This document shows positions 25,544-34,911 of a stretch of 64,000 nt of DNA, piece by piece (position 1 is the first letter of the stretch; each line of letters begins with the position of its first letter). The stretch is from Phycisphaerae bacterium (lineage in GTDB: Bacteria > Planctomycetota > Phycisphaerae > Sedimentisphaerales > Anaerobacaceae). Position numbers and translations under genes: made by a program. The notes below the pieces were generated by a model. It saw only the letters and a program-made list of their open reading frames with translations. It did not search any database and was not told the origin of the DNA. The DNA lies in assembly GCA_030615025.1 (NCBI GenBank), contig JAUXAB010000011.1, positions 1-64,000 of the forward strand, written 5' to 3'.

Positions 25544-27637
25544 TCAATTTGCTCCCGTTTCCGGCCAAACAGCAGCTTCGCTACCTTCGAACGTAGATAT
25601 CGCCGCAAGCCGCTCCGAAAGAAGCGGGTGCGTGTAGCCCACTATTGCTTCGCCGAAGAAGAACTCATTCACCATACCCGCTCCTTCGACTCTGAGCACC
25701 TTCTCTAATCCCTTTGCTATTCTGCTGCTAATCCGCTTCCAAAGGGACGGCTCGTAATCAAAGTCAAAAACACTGGCTTTTACCATAGCCTTGCTCAACA
25801 TGTCGGGCTTAACCCCCGCATCTATGGCAAACCTGTCAGCCTCAACCTCACGTTGCAACAGGTCAAGGCAGAGCGTTAGATAGTAGTTTGAGTGCATCGT
25901 CACGACTGACAAAAGCTTTAGCCATTCGATTTTCCTCAGGCCCTGTATCAGGTGACCCAGTTCATGTGCCACCGCTGCTTCGAGTTCCTCTGGCGTCAGA
26001 TTTTCCAGCAGGTTCTGATTGGCGCGAAGGGTCGAGGTCTTTCTGATAAGACCTCCTCGAATACAAATTGGCTGCTTGCTTTTTTCCTCTATAATCAGCA
26101 TAGGGACAGTAAGACCGAATCTCTCACATGTCTTCCTTAGAAATTCCTGTATGTTTCCAACCCTTTGCTCGGCATTATCTGCCGGGAATATCGCCTTGTT
26201 GCGTGATTGCCACATAATCTTCGCCGATACGAAACTCACCGTTCGTTTGATGTTGATCACAACAAATATTATAAACGGAAGGGACAAGGTGATCAAAAGA
26301 CAATCACCTCCGATACGACTAATTGGCCTGGATAAAGCCATACTGCCGAACGCGAAAATCCACGCATATAAGACCCCCAGCGGCTTGATAATGAGCGACT
26401 GCTTGGACACCACGTAACAAATAGCGTCAAAAGAAATAACGCCGGTTATGACCGTTATGAAGCTTCCCAATAAGTAGTGCGTGACGATCGCCAACGACAA
26501 AGCCCAGTGCGTCTTTGCTGACTCCAGATGCACAGGCGGCACAAATAAACCTTTCGGTCTTTCAACATAGCCGGTCATTCTTCCCCATTCATTCGCGACG
26601 TTGAAAAGTCGGCGCAAAGAAATAAGGTAAAAAATCAACAAAAGTGCAAAACCTGCGAGCATCACAACCCCTATTGCACGAAGCTTTTTCTCTATGACAT
26701 ACGAACTCACGTCCTTGCCTCTCGCTCTCTCTGCGCCCTTCGCTACAGCGCTCCTGAGTATCCAAGCATTCTCTTCCTCGAAGACCCCGCTTGTTCTTGA
26801 AAAGGCTTTTTCAGAAAATGCCGTGCTAACAACCTTCTGGAGAACCACACCTACTTTGTTCTTGGAAACGTTCGGGTCTTCCACAGCAAGCATGAAAAGG
26901 CTGTTCAACCCGCACAAGAGAGCAAACGGCAGTACGGCCCTGAAACAGACGTGTATCCATCTGTTTGTTACATGAGCTGTGAGCATTTTCCACCGGGAGT
27001 AGCTGTCCTTAACAGACAGGTCAAGCAGCACCACCACAAAAAGACAGACAGAGAAGCTTAGAAGCCAAAACCCAAACACAATCGCCTTGTTAGTGGCGAA
27101 AAGTAAAAACATAAGTACAGACCCTACGAGCGGCATGGTAACCTCAAACCACAGCGGACCAAAGTGACCCTCTACATTCCGGAGAAGCTCTTTTGTCGGA
27201 ACCATCTCCCAGAAGGAGTTTTCAACTGTTACCTGCATCCTTAACAGCCACCTCCCGACGATAAGAAAAATAAGACCGAACAATAAAGCGACTATCCACA
27301 GGCTGAGAAAGCCGAAGTTCGAAAAGCTGGCAATAAAGAACAATGCATAGAATGCAGAGCCTCCACAAAAACATGCCGAGAGGCAAGTGAGCGCGCTAAG
27401 AGTCCTTCCGGGTCTCACTTGCACTTGAACGATAGACCTTTCCTCTTTTGCTGTGACGTGCCAGCAGACCCATGAGACTGCTCTTTCTGAGCCAGGGCGT
27501 GCCTCCATGTCTACGGAGGTTCCATCTCCCACATGGTGCTCAACCTGCCTAACAATTATGAACCGCTTCTCGTTACACCACGACGAAATCAGTTCGATGA
27601 TGGCCCGCTGGGATGAATCGACACAAAAAAGCCCCAT
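25544..27637 (-). CDS. Multi-spanning membrane M48-family zinc metalloprotease
   Basis: 697 residues. The C-terminal third holds VAHELGHLIQG (HExxH zinc site) and, about 45 residues later, EVEADRFAIDAG with the third ligand Glu, both diagnostic of M48 peptidases such as HtpX and Ste24. The N-terminal two thirds carry roughly eight hydrophobic segments, e.g. FLSLWIVALLFGLIFLIVG, VLMFLLFATNKAIVFGFWLL and VVMLAGFALLLIFYLI. An extended soluble loop lies around residues 255-320. Typical HtpX has about 290 residues, so the membrane part here is much enlarged and may sense a signal. It precedes a winged-helix gene by 15 bases. Confidence 0.75.
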   Translation of the reverse strand: MGLFCVDSSQRAIIELISSWCNEKRFIIVRQVEHHVGDGTSVDMEARPGSERAVSWVCWHVTAKEERSIVQVQVRPGRTLSALTCLSACFCGGSAFYALFFIASFSNFGFLSLWIVALLFGLIFLIVGRWLLRMQVTVENSFWEMVPTKELLRNVEGHFGPLWFEVTMPLVGSVLMFLLFATNKAIVFGFWLLSFSVCLFVVVLLDLSVKDSYSRWKMLTAHVTNRWIHVCFRAVLPFALLCGLNSLFMLAVEDPNVSKNKVGVVLQKVVSTAFSEKAFSRTSGVFEEENAWILRSAVAKGAERARGKDVSSYVIEKKLRAIGVVMLAGFALLLIFYLISLRRLFNVANEWGRMTGYVERPKGLFVPPVHLESAKTHWALSLAIVTHYLLGSFITVITGVISFDAICYVVSKQSLIIKPLGVLYAWIFAFGSMALSRPISRIGGDCLLITLSLPFIIFVVINIKRTVSFVSAKIMWQSRNKAIFPADNAEQRVGNIQEFLRKTCERFGLTVPMLIIEEKSKQPICIRGGLIRKTSTLRANQNLLENLTPEELEAAVAHELGHLIQGLRKIEWLKLLSVVTMHSNYYLTLCLDLLQREVEADRFAIDAGVKPDMLSKAMVKASVFDFDYEPSLWKRISSRIAKGLEKVLRVEGAGMVNEFFFGEAIVGYTHPLLSERLAAISTFEGSEAAVWPETGAN

Positions 27638-28697
27638 TTTTTTAAGCCCTATTTTACCTCACGGCCGTAGCGTCCGGCACTCCCAAGAACCTCTTCATTT
27701 TTTCTACGCCGTCACATCAAACAACACCTAACATTCTCATAAGCAGTATACCGGAAACATCTGCCAAGAGCAACTTCCCGAACCACACCGCCACGGTGAT
27801 TAGCCTATTGAACAACAGCAAAGACTTGGTTCCAGCGTAATCTCTGTTAGCCATTCTGCTCGAAGTCTGCTCGTCTCAACTGCGGCTCCCCACGTTTACG
27901 AAAGCACTGTCATTCAACATCACGAGACGTCATTTTCAATCAAACCACGGCTCCTTACCCATCAGCCTTTTGATTCCCTTTTCCCTTTCCTTCTTCGGGT
28001 ATTTGACACCATACTCTTTCTTTACGCCTTCACCACCTTCCCACTCTCACGACCCACCGTTAAAGATGCATGCTCTCATATCCCAGAACCCGCAGTATTT
28101 GCAGTTCCCGCCCACATATATGACATCCAGCTCCACCGGGCAGAACACTCTTTGTTCCTGCTATTCGCTCATATTCATATTACACCCTTCTTTCACCTAC
28201 TATCTTATGAATTTACGTTTACAATTAACCTACTACACAACTCCAGTCGTAGGCTTCACTTACGCACGTCTCGTAGTCCAGGACCTCGATCCACTCCGTT
28301 CATTTTTGAAAATGACTTTTCAAATTCCCCTGATTATTGGCTTGCCCCCTTCTCAATTGCTACATGGAACCTCCCGTTTCTAGCCGCTGATCTTATTGAT
28401 ATGCATCCCTCAAGCTTTGCGCATTTCTATCAAACACCGTTTACCCATCGACATCTCTCTCAAGGTCGACTAAATTCTTCCGGTCGAAGACCGTTTGCAA
28501 CCGCGCCAGCGATACAAAGAATTTCGCACCTCAGAAAAGAACAATTATTGTGCTGAGGCACCAAATTTCTTAGCCGAAGCACTTTATGTTCTTTTCTGGA
28601 CCGTTGGTACAGATAACCAACCATAATCACTGCTTTGCGCAGCCAAGCAAAATAGGGCCTGCTAACCGGTGCATGACTGAACCAGCGGTGAAAGCGG
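27638..28697. other. Long intergenic region, no supportable gene
   Basis: Just over 1 kb with a strong pyrimidine bias on the plus strand (27,960-28,400). Two overlapping frames at 27970-28383 and 28152-28556 encode Ser/Phe/His/Pro-rich sequences without domains or ribosome sites. I see no RNA gene and no clear repeat. It may be decayed DNA between modules. Confidence 0.5.
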
Positions 28698-29438
28698 TTA
28701 AAATTCCTTACCGCATTTTGCACACCTGGACCGACTGTTTACATCGACGTAACATCCATGCCATTTTTTGCAGGCACAACAATCCACGATTACCTTACCG
28801 CATTTCGAACAAATCTTGTCACGGTTTTCATCGAAATGGTAGCCATGCCGCTTTTTACAGGTACACCAGGGAAACTTTTTTCTCATAAATCTCACCCCCT
28901 TCACAAAATACACCTCGTCAAAGCCCTGGAGCCTCAATTCGTGTTCGGTAGGCTTGCTGTTCTGGAAACCGAGCCACATTTGCTCCACCTCCTTCAGGGG
29001 CACCCTTTTCTGTTTGAGGCATCTTTCCCTGACAGTCCCGAAAGGCGCGTCGAATACAACACATATCTTCACGTGATGGGCATTGGGGCCTTGCAGTGAA
29101 TGCCACCTTGCCCGCCTGGACATATGGCAGGCGTCCAGAACAACATTGTGCTTCTTTCTCAAAGCCTCGCATTTCATGGATTCGAAGACGTTCCATACCT
29201 TGGTTTCATGCCTGGAACCCTCGAAGCCGCCACGCAAGCGCTTCCTTATTTCGTCAGAGCTTATAACCGTAAAGCCCTTGCAAAGCCTCCGCGCCAGCGT
29301 GGTTTTTCCAGCATGGGAAGGCCCACAAAGAACAATCAGCCTGGGCAACTCTCCGATACCAGCCTCCTCAAGCCCTGCCTTGCGCCGTGCTTTCGTTTCC
29401 TGGATTTTCTCCGGATAATATGCATCCCAAAACTGCAT
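28698..29438 (-). CDS. P-loop kinase (AAA_33/zeta-toxin-like) with two tandem zinc-knuckle motifs
   Basis: 246 residues from ATG 29438 with GAGGTG upstream; a GTG at 29447 would add three. Walker A is LCGPSHAGKTTLARRL, followed by VISSDEIRKRL and VVLDACHMSRRAR, the layout of AAA_33 kinases related to T4 polynucleotide kinase and zeta toxins. The last 60 residues hold two copies of a CxCKKxHG-x10-CxKCGK pattern (CTCKKRHGYHFDENRD... CSKCGK and CACKKWHGCYVDVNSR... CAKCGK), probably binding two zinc ions. Substrate could be a nucleic acid end or nucleotide; no antitoxin-like partner is seen next to it. Confidence 0.7.
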   Translation of the reverse strand: MQFWDAYYPEKIQETKARRKAGLEEAGIGELPRLIVLCGPSHAGKTTLARRLCKGFTVISSDEIRKRLRGGFEGSRHETKVWNVFESMKCEALRKKHNVVLDACHMSRRARWHSLQGPNAHHVKICVVFDAPFGTVRERCLKQKRVPLKEVEQMWLGFQNSKPTEHELRLQGFDEVYFVKGVRFMRKKFPWCTCKKRHGYHFDENRDKICSKCGKVIVDCCACKKWHGCYVDVNSRSRCAKCGKEF

Positions 29439-29888
29439 AGCAATCACCTCGGGTAAAGCGCGTGCGGAATTCTTTACCTGATTTCTTTTTGAGCTGAGCC
29501 GGTGGAAATCAGAGTTATGGATTCCGCTGAAAAATTGGAGGTGATTGCTGCTCTGGGGACGCTACAAGTGGAGAAATCACAGGATGAAAGCTCACAGGCC
29601 AGAGCGCGGTGCCGCGGCTAACTGTAAACCTCAGCAGGGATTGGCAGCCCCGTCCTTACTGACAGGAATCTTGCTGCTGCCCAGGTTATGCCGTATGTCC
29701 GGTGGTCGAGGTTCTCCTTTGGCGGAACACGGACAGGCTCTGGCTTTGTCTCGCCGCTGAACAGGTGTGCCTGCCTCATTCAGCCCCGCTTTCTGGCTCT
29801 TCGGATTTGTGTCCCGTGCAGGCGTCTGAACATTCCCCGCAAACGTGAAGGCTTTTTCCATACTCCCCAGCCACAATGTACAGGTCTT
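29439..29888. other. Intergenic region with possible mini-ORF
   Basis: About 450 bases. A 34-codon plus-strand frame at 29517-29621 (MDSAEKLEVIAALGTLQVEK...) contains gaggtgattgct, the same 12 bases that form the ribosome site of the kinase gene on the other strand. Whether this is a duplicated leader or chance is unclear. The minus-strand frame 29631-29876 is not convincing. Confidence 0.4.
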
Positions 29889-30098
29889 CTACGAGCTTGC
29901 CGCACAGGTCGCATTCGCCCATGTTTTCACCTCCTCAGACAGTTTATTCAGGCAATAGCTGCAAAGGTTCAACAGCGCCTTGATACTTCCAGATTGTCCT
30001 CTGAAAGTCAGGCACTTCTCACCTTTCTCTACCACGTTACCGCACTGATAACAGCACCTTATTCTTAAAGGGGTTTCTACGGAAACCCTACAGTTCAT
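29889..30098 (-). CDS. Small double-CxxC zinc-ribbon protein
   Basis: 69 residues. Pattern CCYQCGNVVEKGEKCL, then LCSYCLNKL gives two Cys pairs about 25 residues apart, a treble-clef/zinc-ribbon signature. Its ATG overlaps the stop of the wHTH gene (ATGA), making it the third gene of an AbrB / wHTH / zinc-ribbon operon. Such small proteins are common in archaeal and phage elements as regulators or DNA-binding accessory factors. Confidence 0.65.
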   Translation of the reverse strand: MNCRVSVETPLRIRCCYQCGNVVEKGEKCLTFRGQSGSIKALLNLCSYCLNKLSEEVKTWANATCAASS

Positions 30099-30406
30099 GC
30101 TTTTACCTCCTCATCTTTTTGAAAGACCTTGTGTTTCTCCTCAATGATGTCACAGAACCTTCTGAGTTCTTCAATCCATTCTGGGTTTATCGTATATTCC
30201 CCGCGAGCAAGCTTTGCGACTTGGCCATCCTCTATGAGGCTCCGTAGTAACTTCCAGGTACCCTGATGGCTGATTTGTCCCCTTGACCTCCTGATTAGCG
30301 CACGCAACTGTCTGAATGTCATAAACCCCATTTGTGCAAGTCCCCAGATTACTAGTTCCCGTGAGTTGCGGGGCTGCCCGAAGGGGCTGAGGGTCGGCAG
30401 CTTCAT
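30095..30406 (-). CDS. Small winged-helix DNA-binding protein
   Basis: 103 residues with a winged-helix plan: MTFRQLRALIRRSRGQIS (helix-turn-helix region), GTWKLLRSLIEDGQVAKLAR (recognition helix and wing), and an acidic C-terminal helix (EELRRFCDIIEEKHKVFQKD). It overlaps both neighbours by 4 bases (ATGA), so the three are translationally coupled. It probably regulates this operon or neighbouring element genes. Confidence 0.7.
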   Translation of the reverse strand: MKLPTLSPFGQPRNSRELVIWGLAQMGFMTFRQLRALIRRSRGQISHQGTWKLLRSLIEDGQVAKLARGEYTINPEWIEELRRFCDIIEEKHKVFQKDEEVKA

Positions 30407-30591
30407 TCCCCCAGCCTCCTTATGCTCTCAAGGACAGATTCTTTATCCATCTCGACCTTTCGCACAAATACAAGCTTCTCGAATGTGTAGACTAGTACCG
30501 CTGAATTTTCCGAAATTCCGACACTGTCCCTCAACTTCTTGGGAATTACCAATCGCCCCTTGTCGTCCAATCGAGCCATTGCCATTTCCAT
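30403..30591 (-). CDS. AbrB/SpoVT-type swapped-hairpin DNA-binding protein
   Basis: 62 residues with ribosome site AAGGTGA just before ATG 30591. The stretch MARLDDKGRLVIPKKLRDSV plus GISENSAVLVYTFEKLVFVR is the AbrB/MraZ-like swapped-hairpin barrel. Proteins this small usually act as dimeric transition-state regulators or antitoxins. It leads a coupled three-gene operon and is the likely autoregulator. Confidence 0.8.
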   Translation of the reverse strand: MEMAMARLDDKGRLVIPKKLRDSVGISENSAVLVYTFEKLVFVRKVEMDKESVLESIRRLGE

Positions 30592-31008
30592 GCTATCACC
30601 TTTTACCTTAGAAGCGTTCGTTTCCGAATCGCCCTGTTTATTGTTTTACCATCCGTAGGAACTGGAGGCGTCCCGCTAGGGGAAAGCGACATTGTGTGCT
30701 TCTCTACTTAGCTCGAACCTGAGAAGCCAGCAAGTCGGTTTCAGACGGAAGCACGTATATCGCGGGTTCGGGCCGCACAATGTGGAAGTAGTAAGAGCTA
30801 CTGGAGCTGTCGAGGCCCGCGTTACAGCCCGGCGATAGAATACGTTTTAGCCCAGTCTGCCGTGATGTCTGGAGTTGACAGAGATGCATATGTTGGTTAT
30901 TCTAAGCACACAACTAATGGACGTTGCCGTCTCCATGATTTGTAACAACAGAAAAGTATATAAAATCAAAAAATATGAAGTATAGTAGTGCCAATAGGAG
31001 ATGATCAG
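30592..31008. other. Divergent regulatory region
   Basis: About 415 bases between the AbrB operon (leftward) and the Mre11/Rad50-like pair (rightward). A G+C-rich part at 30,660-30,850 has several short inverted segments and no believable gene. At 30,955-30,966 agtatataaaat is a TATA-like element about 45 bases before the next start. Confidence 0.45.
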
Positions 31009-32139
31009 TTGGTTCGTTTAATTCAAACATCTGACTGGCAAATTGGAATGAAAGGCGGAGGACTTGGAGAAGCTGGCCCCCTTGTGCGCGAGACCCGAAT
31101 TGAATCAATCCACAACGTATTGAAATCCGCTCAGAAAAAAGAAGTCGACTTTGTTCTATTGTGTGGCGATATCTTTGAGCACAACATGGTAAGTCAAGAG
31201 ACTGTCAAGAAAGTTGTTGCCATATTTAATCAATATCCCCGCATCCCTATTTATCTTCTCCCAGGGAATCACGATGTCCTTGGCGCAGATTGTGTTTACA
31301 ATAGGGCAATATTTCAACGCTTAAAGCACCTTACTATCCTCTCTACAAGCAACCCTGTTGAGGTCAGTGGCGCAACCCTTCATCCTTGCCCGGTTCTCTC
31401 AAAACTCACCACACAGGATCTTACGGCAACAATTCCAAGCGTTCGCGATATAGACGGCATCCATATAGGAGTTGCACACGGTAGTCTGGTAGGGAAGTTT
31501 CCTTCCTCAAACTGGGAAGACACGACTTTGCCAGTTGAGCTATCTTGTATCGAAAGAACGGGCATAGATTACCTTGCTCTGGGCCATTGGCATAGTCATA
31601 GAGCTTTTGACGATGGGACCGGAGTAGCGCGAATTGCATATTCCGGGACTCACGAGCAAACCAAGTTTGGTGAAGACAATGCAGGACAATGCCTGCTGGT
31701 TGAAATCGATAAGAAAGGGGACCCACCTAAGATTGACACTATAAGGACCGGTCAATTGACATGGACATCCGACGAGCTTGAGATTAAAGATTCTTCCTCT
31801 CTCAATGAACTCAAGAGTCATTTCGAAGCAGTCAAAGGTATTGATATGGTTAGACTGGTGCTCCACGGGGAATTGCCGTTAGAACTCAAAGAAGAACTTG
31901 AGAATATGCTGGAATTTCAAGCAACAATACACAAGAACCTCAGAGTGAAATCAGAGTCACTCAATATCACCGTGCCACCGCAGTTGGAAACGCCATTCGA
32001 CTTCGGAGATCCAATCTTAAATCAGACCGAGACATACTTGAAACAATCATTAGCAGACGAGACTGACCCGAAACAGAGAAGGATAATAGTCGAGGCTCTT
32101 GCCCACTTACAAAGATACGGAAAGGGGGTTGGGGCATGA
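31009..32139 (+). CDS. Mre11/SbcD-like metallophosphoesterase nuclease
   Basis: 376 residues from TTG 31009 with AGGAG 8 bases upstream; GTG 30988 is in frame but lies before that site. Calcineurin-type motifs occur in order: RLIQTSDWQIG, VLLCGDIFEH, YLLPGNHDVLG, VAHGS and LGHWHSHR. In the first motif the usual DxH is DWQ, a variant seen in a subgroup of DNA repair phosphoesterases. The next gene, an SMC-like ATPase, starts inside its stop codon (ATGA), so the two form an Mre11-Rad50-type complex for DNA end processing, either for element maintenance or defence. Confidence 0.82.
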   Translation: MVRLIQTSDWQIGMKGGGLGEAGPLVRETRIESIHNVLKSAQKKEVDFVLLCGDIFEHNMVSQETVKKVVAIFNQYPRIPIYLLPGNHDVLGADCVYNRAIFQRLKHLTILSTSNPVEVSGATLHPCPVLSKLTTQDLTATIPSVRDIDGIHIGVAHGSLVGKFPSSNWEDTTLPVELSCIERTGIDYLALGHWHSHRAFDDGTGVARIAYSGTHEQTKFGEDNAGQCLLVEIDKKGDPPKIDTIRTGQLTWTSDELEIKDSSSLNELKSHFEAVKGIDMVRLVLHGELPLELKEELENMLEFQATIHKNLRVKSESLNITVPPQLETPFDFGDPILNQTETYLKQSLADETDPKQRRIIVEALAHLQRYGKGVGA

Positions 32140-34841
32140 AGCTTCACTGGGTAGAACTCGAAAACTGGAGAAAGCACACCAAGACAAGAATTGATTTTGA
32201 CGAGAATGCAACAGTAATATATGGCCCGAATGAGACGGGGAAATCAACCATTCTGGAAGCCTTGAGCAAAGGGCTTTTTGACAGGTCAAGCTCTCGCGCC
32301 GAAGCCATCAGGTGCGTTAAACCCCTTACCGCTCCAGGAAACGTAACATCGACGGTCACTATTGAGTTCACTCTGAACAAAACCAGGTATCGCGTGGAGA
32401 AGAACTTCAATTTGAGAAGAGGAACTTCCCTGTTTAAGGTTGTTGGCAAAAAACCCGTTCTTCAGGCTCAAGATGACTCAGCAGATGAGCAGTTGATACA
32501 ACTACTGGAAGCAGATTTGCCTTCCTTAAGAGGAAGCAAGCCTTCCCAGTGGGGCGCTTTTCGCTGGCTGTGGGCTCCCCAGGAAAACCGAGAACTTCCA
32601 ACTGACAAAGATGGGGACCCAACCGCCGCCCTCCACTTGGAAACGGGAGCGACCGGCGGTGTGCTTGTCACCCCGAAATTCCAGGCCGTTCAAAATCTTG
32701 TTCAGACCTCGTGTGCTCGTTATTTTACAAAGACTGGAAGAGCTGTCACCAGTTCCCCTATATCAAACATCGAAGAACAGATTCAGGAACATCAAAATAG
32801 AAGTGCAGAACTTGCTGACAAGATAGAAAAGGTTGAGGATGAAAAACAGCAATTGGAAGGGCTTGAACGACAGCTTCCCGACATTGAGAAGAAGCTGGCA
32901 GAGACCAGAGAGGAGCTGGAAAAGGCTCAGACCGAGGTAGTCGACCTTTCTGCCATCGAGTCCAAACTGAAAGCCTCTGAGGCCGATGTCAGGGAGGCCG
33001 AAAGGGATGTGCAAGATGCAAACAAATCGATACAGGAACTCAAGAAATCCGCACAGGAAGTAGAGAAGCTCCAGAAGAAAGAGAAGAAGGCAAGAGACAG
33101 CCTTTCCCGACTCGAGGCCGTGTGCGAGCACTCGGAGAAACGCCAGCAGGAGATTAAGGCAGAGGTCGATGAGAAAGCGATGAAAATAAGGGAGTGCGAG
33201 GAACTGACGAAGGACGCCCGAATCCTGTGGACTATGGCCGACACCGCAAAGAAAATCGAGGATCTGAATGGAAAGATAAAGAAGATAAATGACATCACCA
33301 AAAAAATCGAGGATCTGTCAAAGGATGAAGCACCCCTTGTCCCCACCGACGACGAGATAGAGAAACTTGGCCAGAGTCAGGCGCGAATCCAAGCATTGAA
33401 GGAGAGCCTGGTGGCGAGAGGACTAACGGTAACCATCACACCCGGAAAGAAAGGGTCACTTCAGGTGGAGGTAGATGGAGAGAAACTCGAAGACGGAAGA
33501 CTAAAAGCGACAGGTGCCGAGAGCGTAAGCGTGACAGCACCGGATTTGGGGAAGGTTGCTGTCAAAGCCGAAATTAAGCAGGCACACGACGCAAAGGTCG
33601 ACATCGAGCGTCTTCAGACCGGTATTCAGAGTACACTGAACAAATACAGTGTAAAGTCTATAGATCAACTGAAAGAGCTAAGCCGGACACAGAACGAGAT
33701 TTCGAAAAAGATAGACCTGTTGCAGGCCGAGAGGAAGGGAATTGACGAGCGCCCCGTCAACGGGATAACTCGTGACCTGAAAAAGCTCGACAAAACATTG
33801 GAAGAATGTAAAAAGATTAAAAGGACACCCAACGCCATAAAATTGAACCCGGTGGACGGTGACCTTGGAGAACTCGTGAACAAAAAGGAACAAGAGCAGG
33901 AGACTGCAAAAACCGTCCTCGACAAAGCGAGAACTCAAAGAGATGAAGTCGACAAGGGGCTTCTGGAAAGAAAGCAAGAATTGGCAGGAATCCGGGCGGA
34001 ACAGAAGAATTTTTCTGAGGATCTTGAAAAGGCAAGAGCCCAGGAGCGTGAGGTCATTCGACAACACGGGTCGGTTGAGAGCCAAGAAAAAATACTGAGA
34101 AGCGCGGAGGCAAATGTCAAGAAGAGAACCGAAACGTATGAGAAAATAAAGCAGCGGCATGAGGAGCTGGAGAAAGGTCCGGTAAACAGAATAAAACGCC
34201 TGAAGAAGCAGATAGTAAACCAGGAGCAAGTAATTCAACAACAACGAACTTCCATAGATCAACTCAAAGGTGGGATAGCCAAGGAAAGTCTGGGGGGAGC
34301 ATATTCAGAATTAGCGGAAACCGAATCCCATATTGAGATTCAAAGTGAAAGGCTTGAGAAAGAACGGATACGCGCAGAGTCGTACAAACTCTTGAAGCAA
34401 GCATTAGAGCACCAGTATCGCTCAGCCTTATCAGCCGTGGTGGGCCCAATACGGGATGAAGTAAAGAGTTCATTGGGTTACGTTACAGGATTCTTGCACG
34501 AGGATGTGGACCTCAATGAATATCTGTTTCCAACCAGGCTCGGTGAGCGTGGTCTTGAGGATATATCATTGGAATTTAATGACGCCTCCTCTGGATTGAA
34601 AGAGGTATTGGCTCTCTGCGTCAGGTTAGCCGTTGCAAAACATTTAAGCGCAAGAGATTCCCAGTGCCTTGTTCTCGATGATCCCTTCGTGCATGTCAGT
34701 TCTGACCGATCGAACAGAATAATCGAGAAGATAAATGAAGCAATAAACGATCACTCACTCCAGGTGATAGTGTTTACTCACCGGCCAATGGAGTTTGCCG
34801 GATTCACCGGCAGGATGGTGGACATTCAAGGTGTTAAATAA
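32136..34841 (+). CDS. Rad50/SbcC-like SMC ATPase without a zinc hook
   Basis: 901 residues. Walker A is IYGPNETGKSTILEAL near residue 30; the C-terminal lobe has DASSGLKEVLALCVRLAVAK (signature region, SSG rather than LSGG) and CLVLDDPFVHVSSDR (Walker B, D-loop). Between them lie two long coiled-coil arms rich in Glu/Lys/Gln. At the arm apex, instead of the Rad50 CxxC hook, there is a beta-rich insertion of about 75 residues (LTVTITPGKKGSLQVEVDGE ... VSVTAPDLGKVAVKAE). It overlaps the nuclease gene by 4 bases. The closest plan is YhaN/SbcC-type ATPases. Confidence 0.8.
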   Translation: MKLHWVELENWRKHTKTRIDFDENATVIYGPNETGKSTILEALSKGLFDRSSSRAEAIRCVKPLTAPGNVTSTVTIEFTLNKTRYRVEKNFNLRRGTSLFKVVGKKPVLQAQDDSADEQLIQLLEADLPSLRGSKPSQWGAFRWLWAPQENRELPTDKDGDPTAALHLETGATGGVLVTPKFQAVQNLVQTSCARYFTKTGRAVTSSPISNIEEQIQEHQNRSAELADKIEKVEDEKQQLEGLERQLPDIEKKLAETREELEKAQTEVVDLSAIESKLKASEADVREAERDVQDANKSIQELKKSAQEVEKLQKKEKKARDSLSRLEAVCEHSEKRQQEIKAEVDEKAMKIRECEELTKDARILWTMADTAKKIEDLNGKIKKINDITKKIEDLSKDEAPLVPTDDEIEKLGQSQARIQALKESLVARGLTVTITPGKKGSLQVEVDGEKLEDGRLKATGAESVSVTAPDLGKVAVKAEIKQAHDAKVDIERLQTGIQSTLNKYSVKSIDQLKELSRTQNEISKKIDLLQAERKGIDERPVNGITRDLKKLDKTLEECKKIKRTPNAIKLNPVDGDLGELVNKKEQEQETAKTVLDKARTQRDEVDKGLLERKQELAGIRAEQKNFSEDLEKARAQEREVIRQHGSVESQEKILRSAEANVKKRTETYEKIKQRHEELEKGPVNRIKRLKKQIVNQEQVIQQQRTSIDQLKGGIAKESLGGAYSELAETESHIEIQSERLEKERIRAESYKLLKQALEHQYRSALSAVVGPIRDEVKSSLGYVTGFLHEDVDLNEYLFPTRLGERGLEDISLEFNDASSGLKEVLALCVRLAVAKHLSARDSQCLVLDDPFVHVSSDRSNRIIEKINEAINDHSLQVIVFTHRPMEFAGFTGRMVDIQGVK

Positions 34842-34911
34842 TAATCACAAGACTTCCTCTTGGACCACATGATAATTTAGCAAGCGGAAGCCTATCGAAG
34901 CTCACATGCAG

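Noticed and set aside
27970-28556. Two overlapping plus-strand frames in the pyrimidine-rich spacer
   Set aside because: Composition follows the base bias; no ribosome site, no domain.
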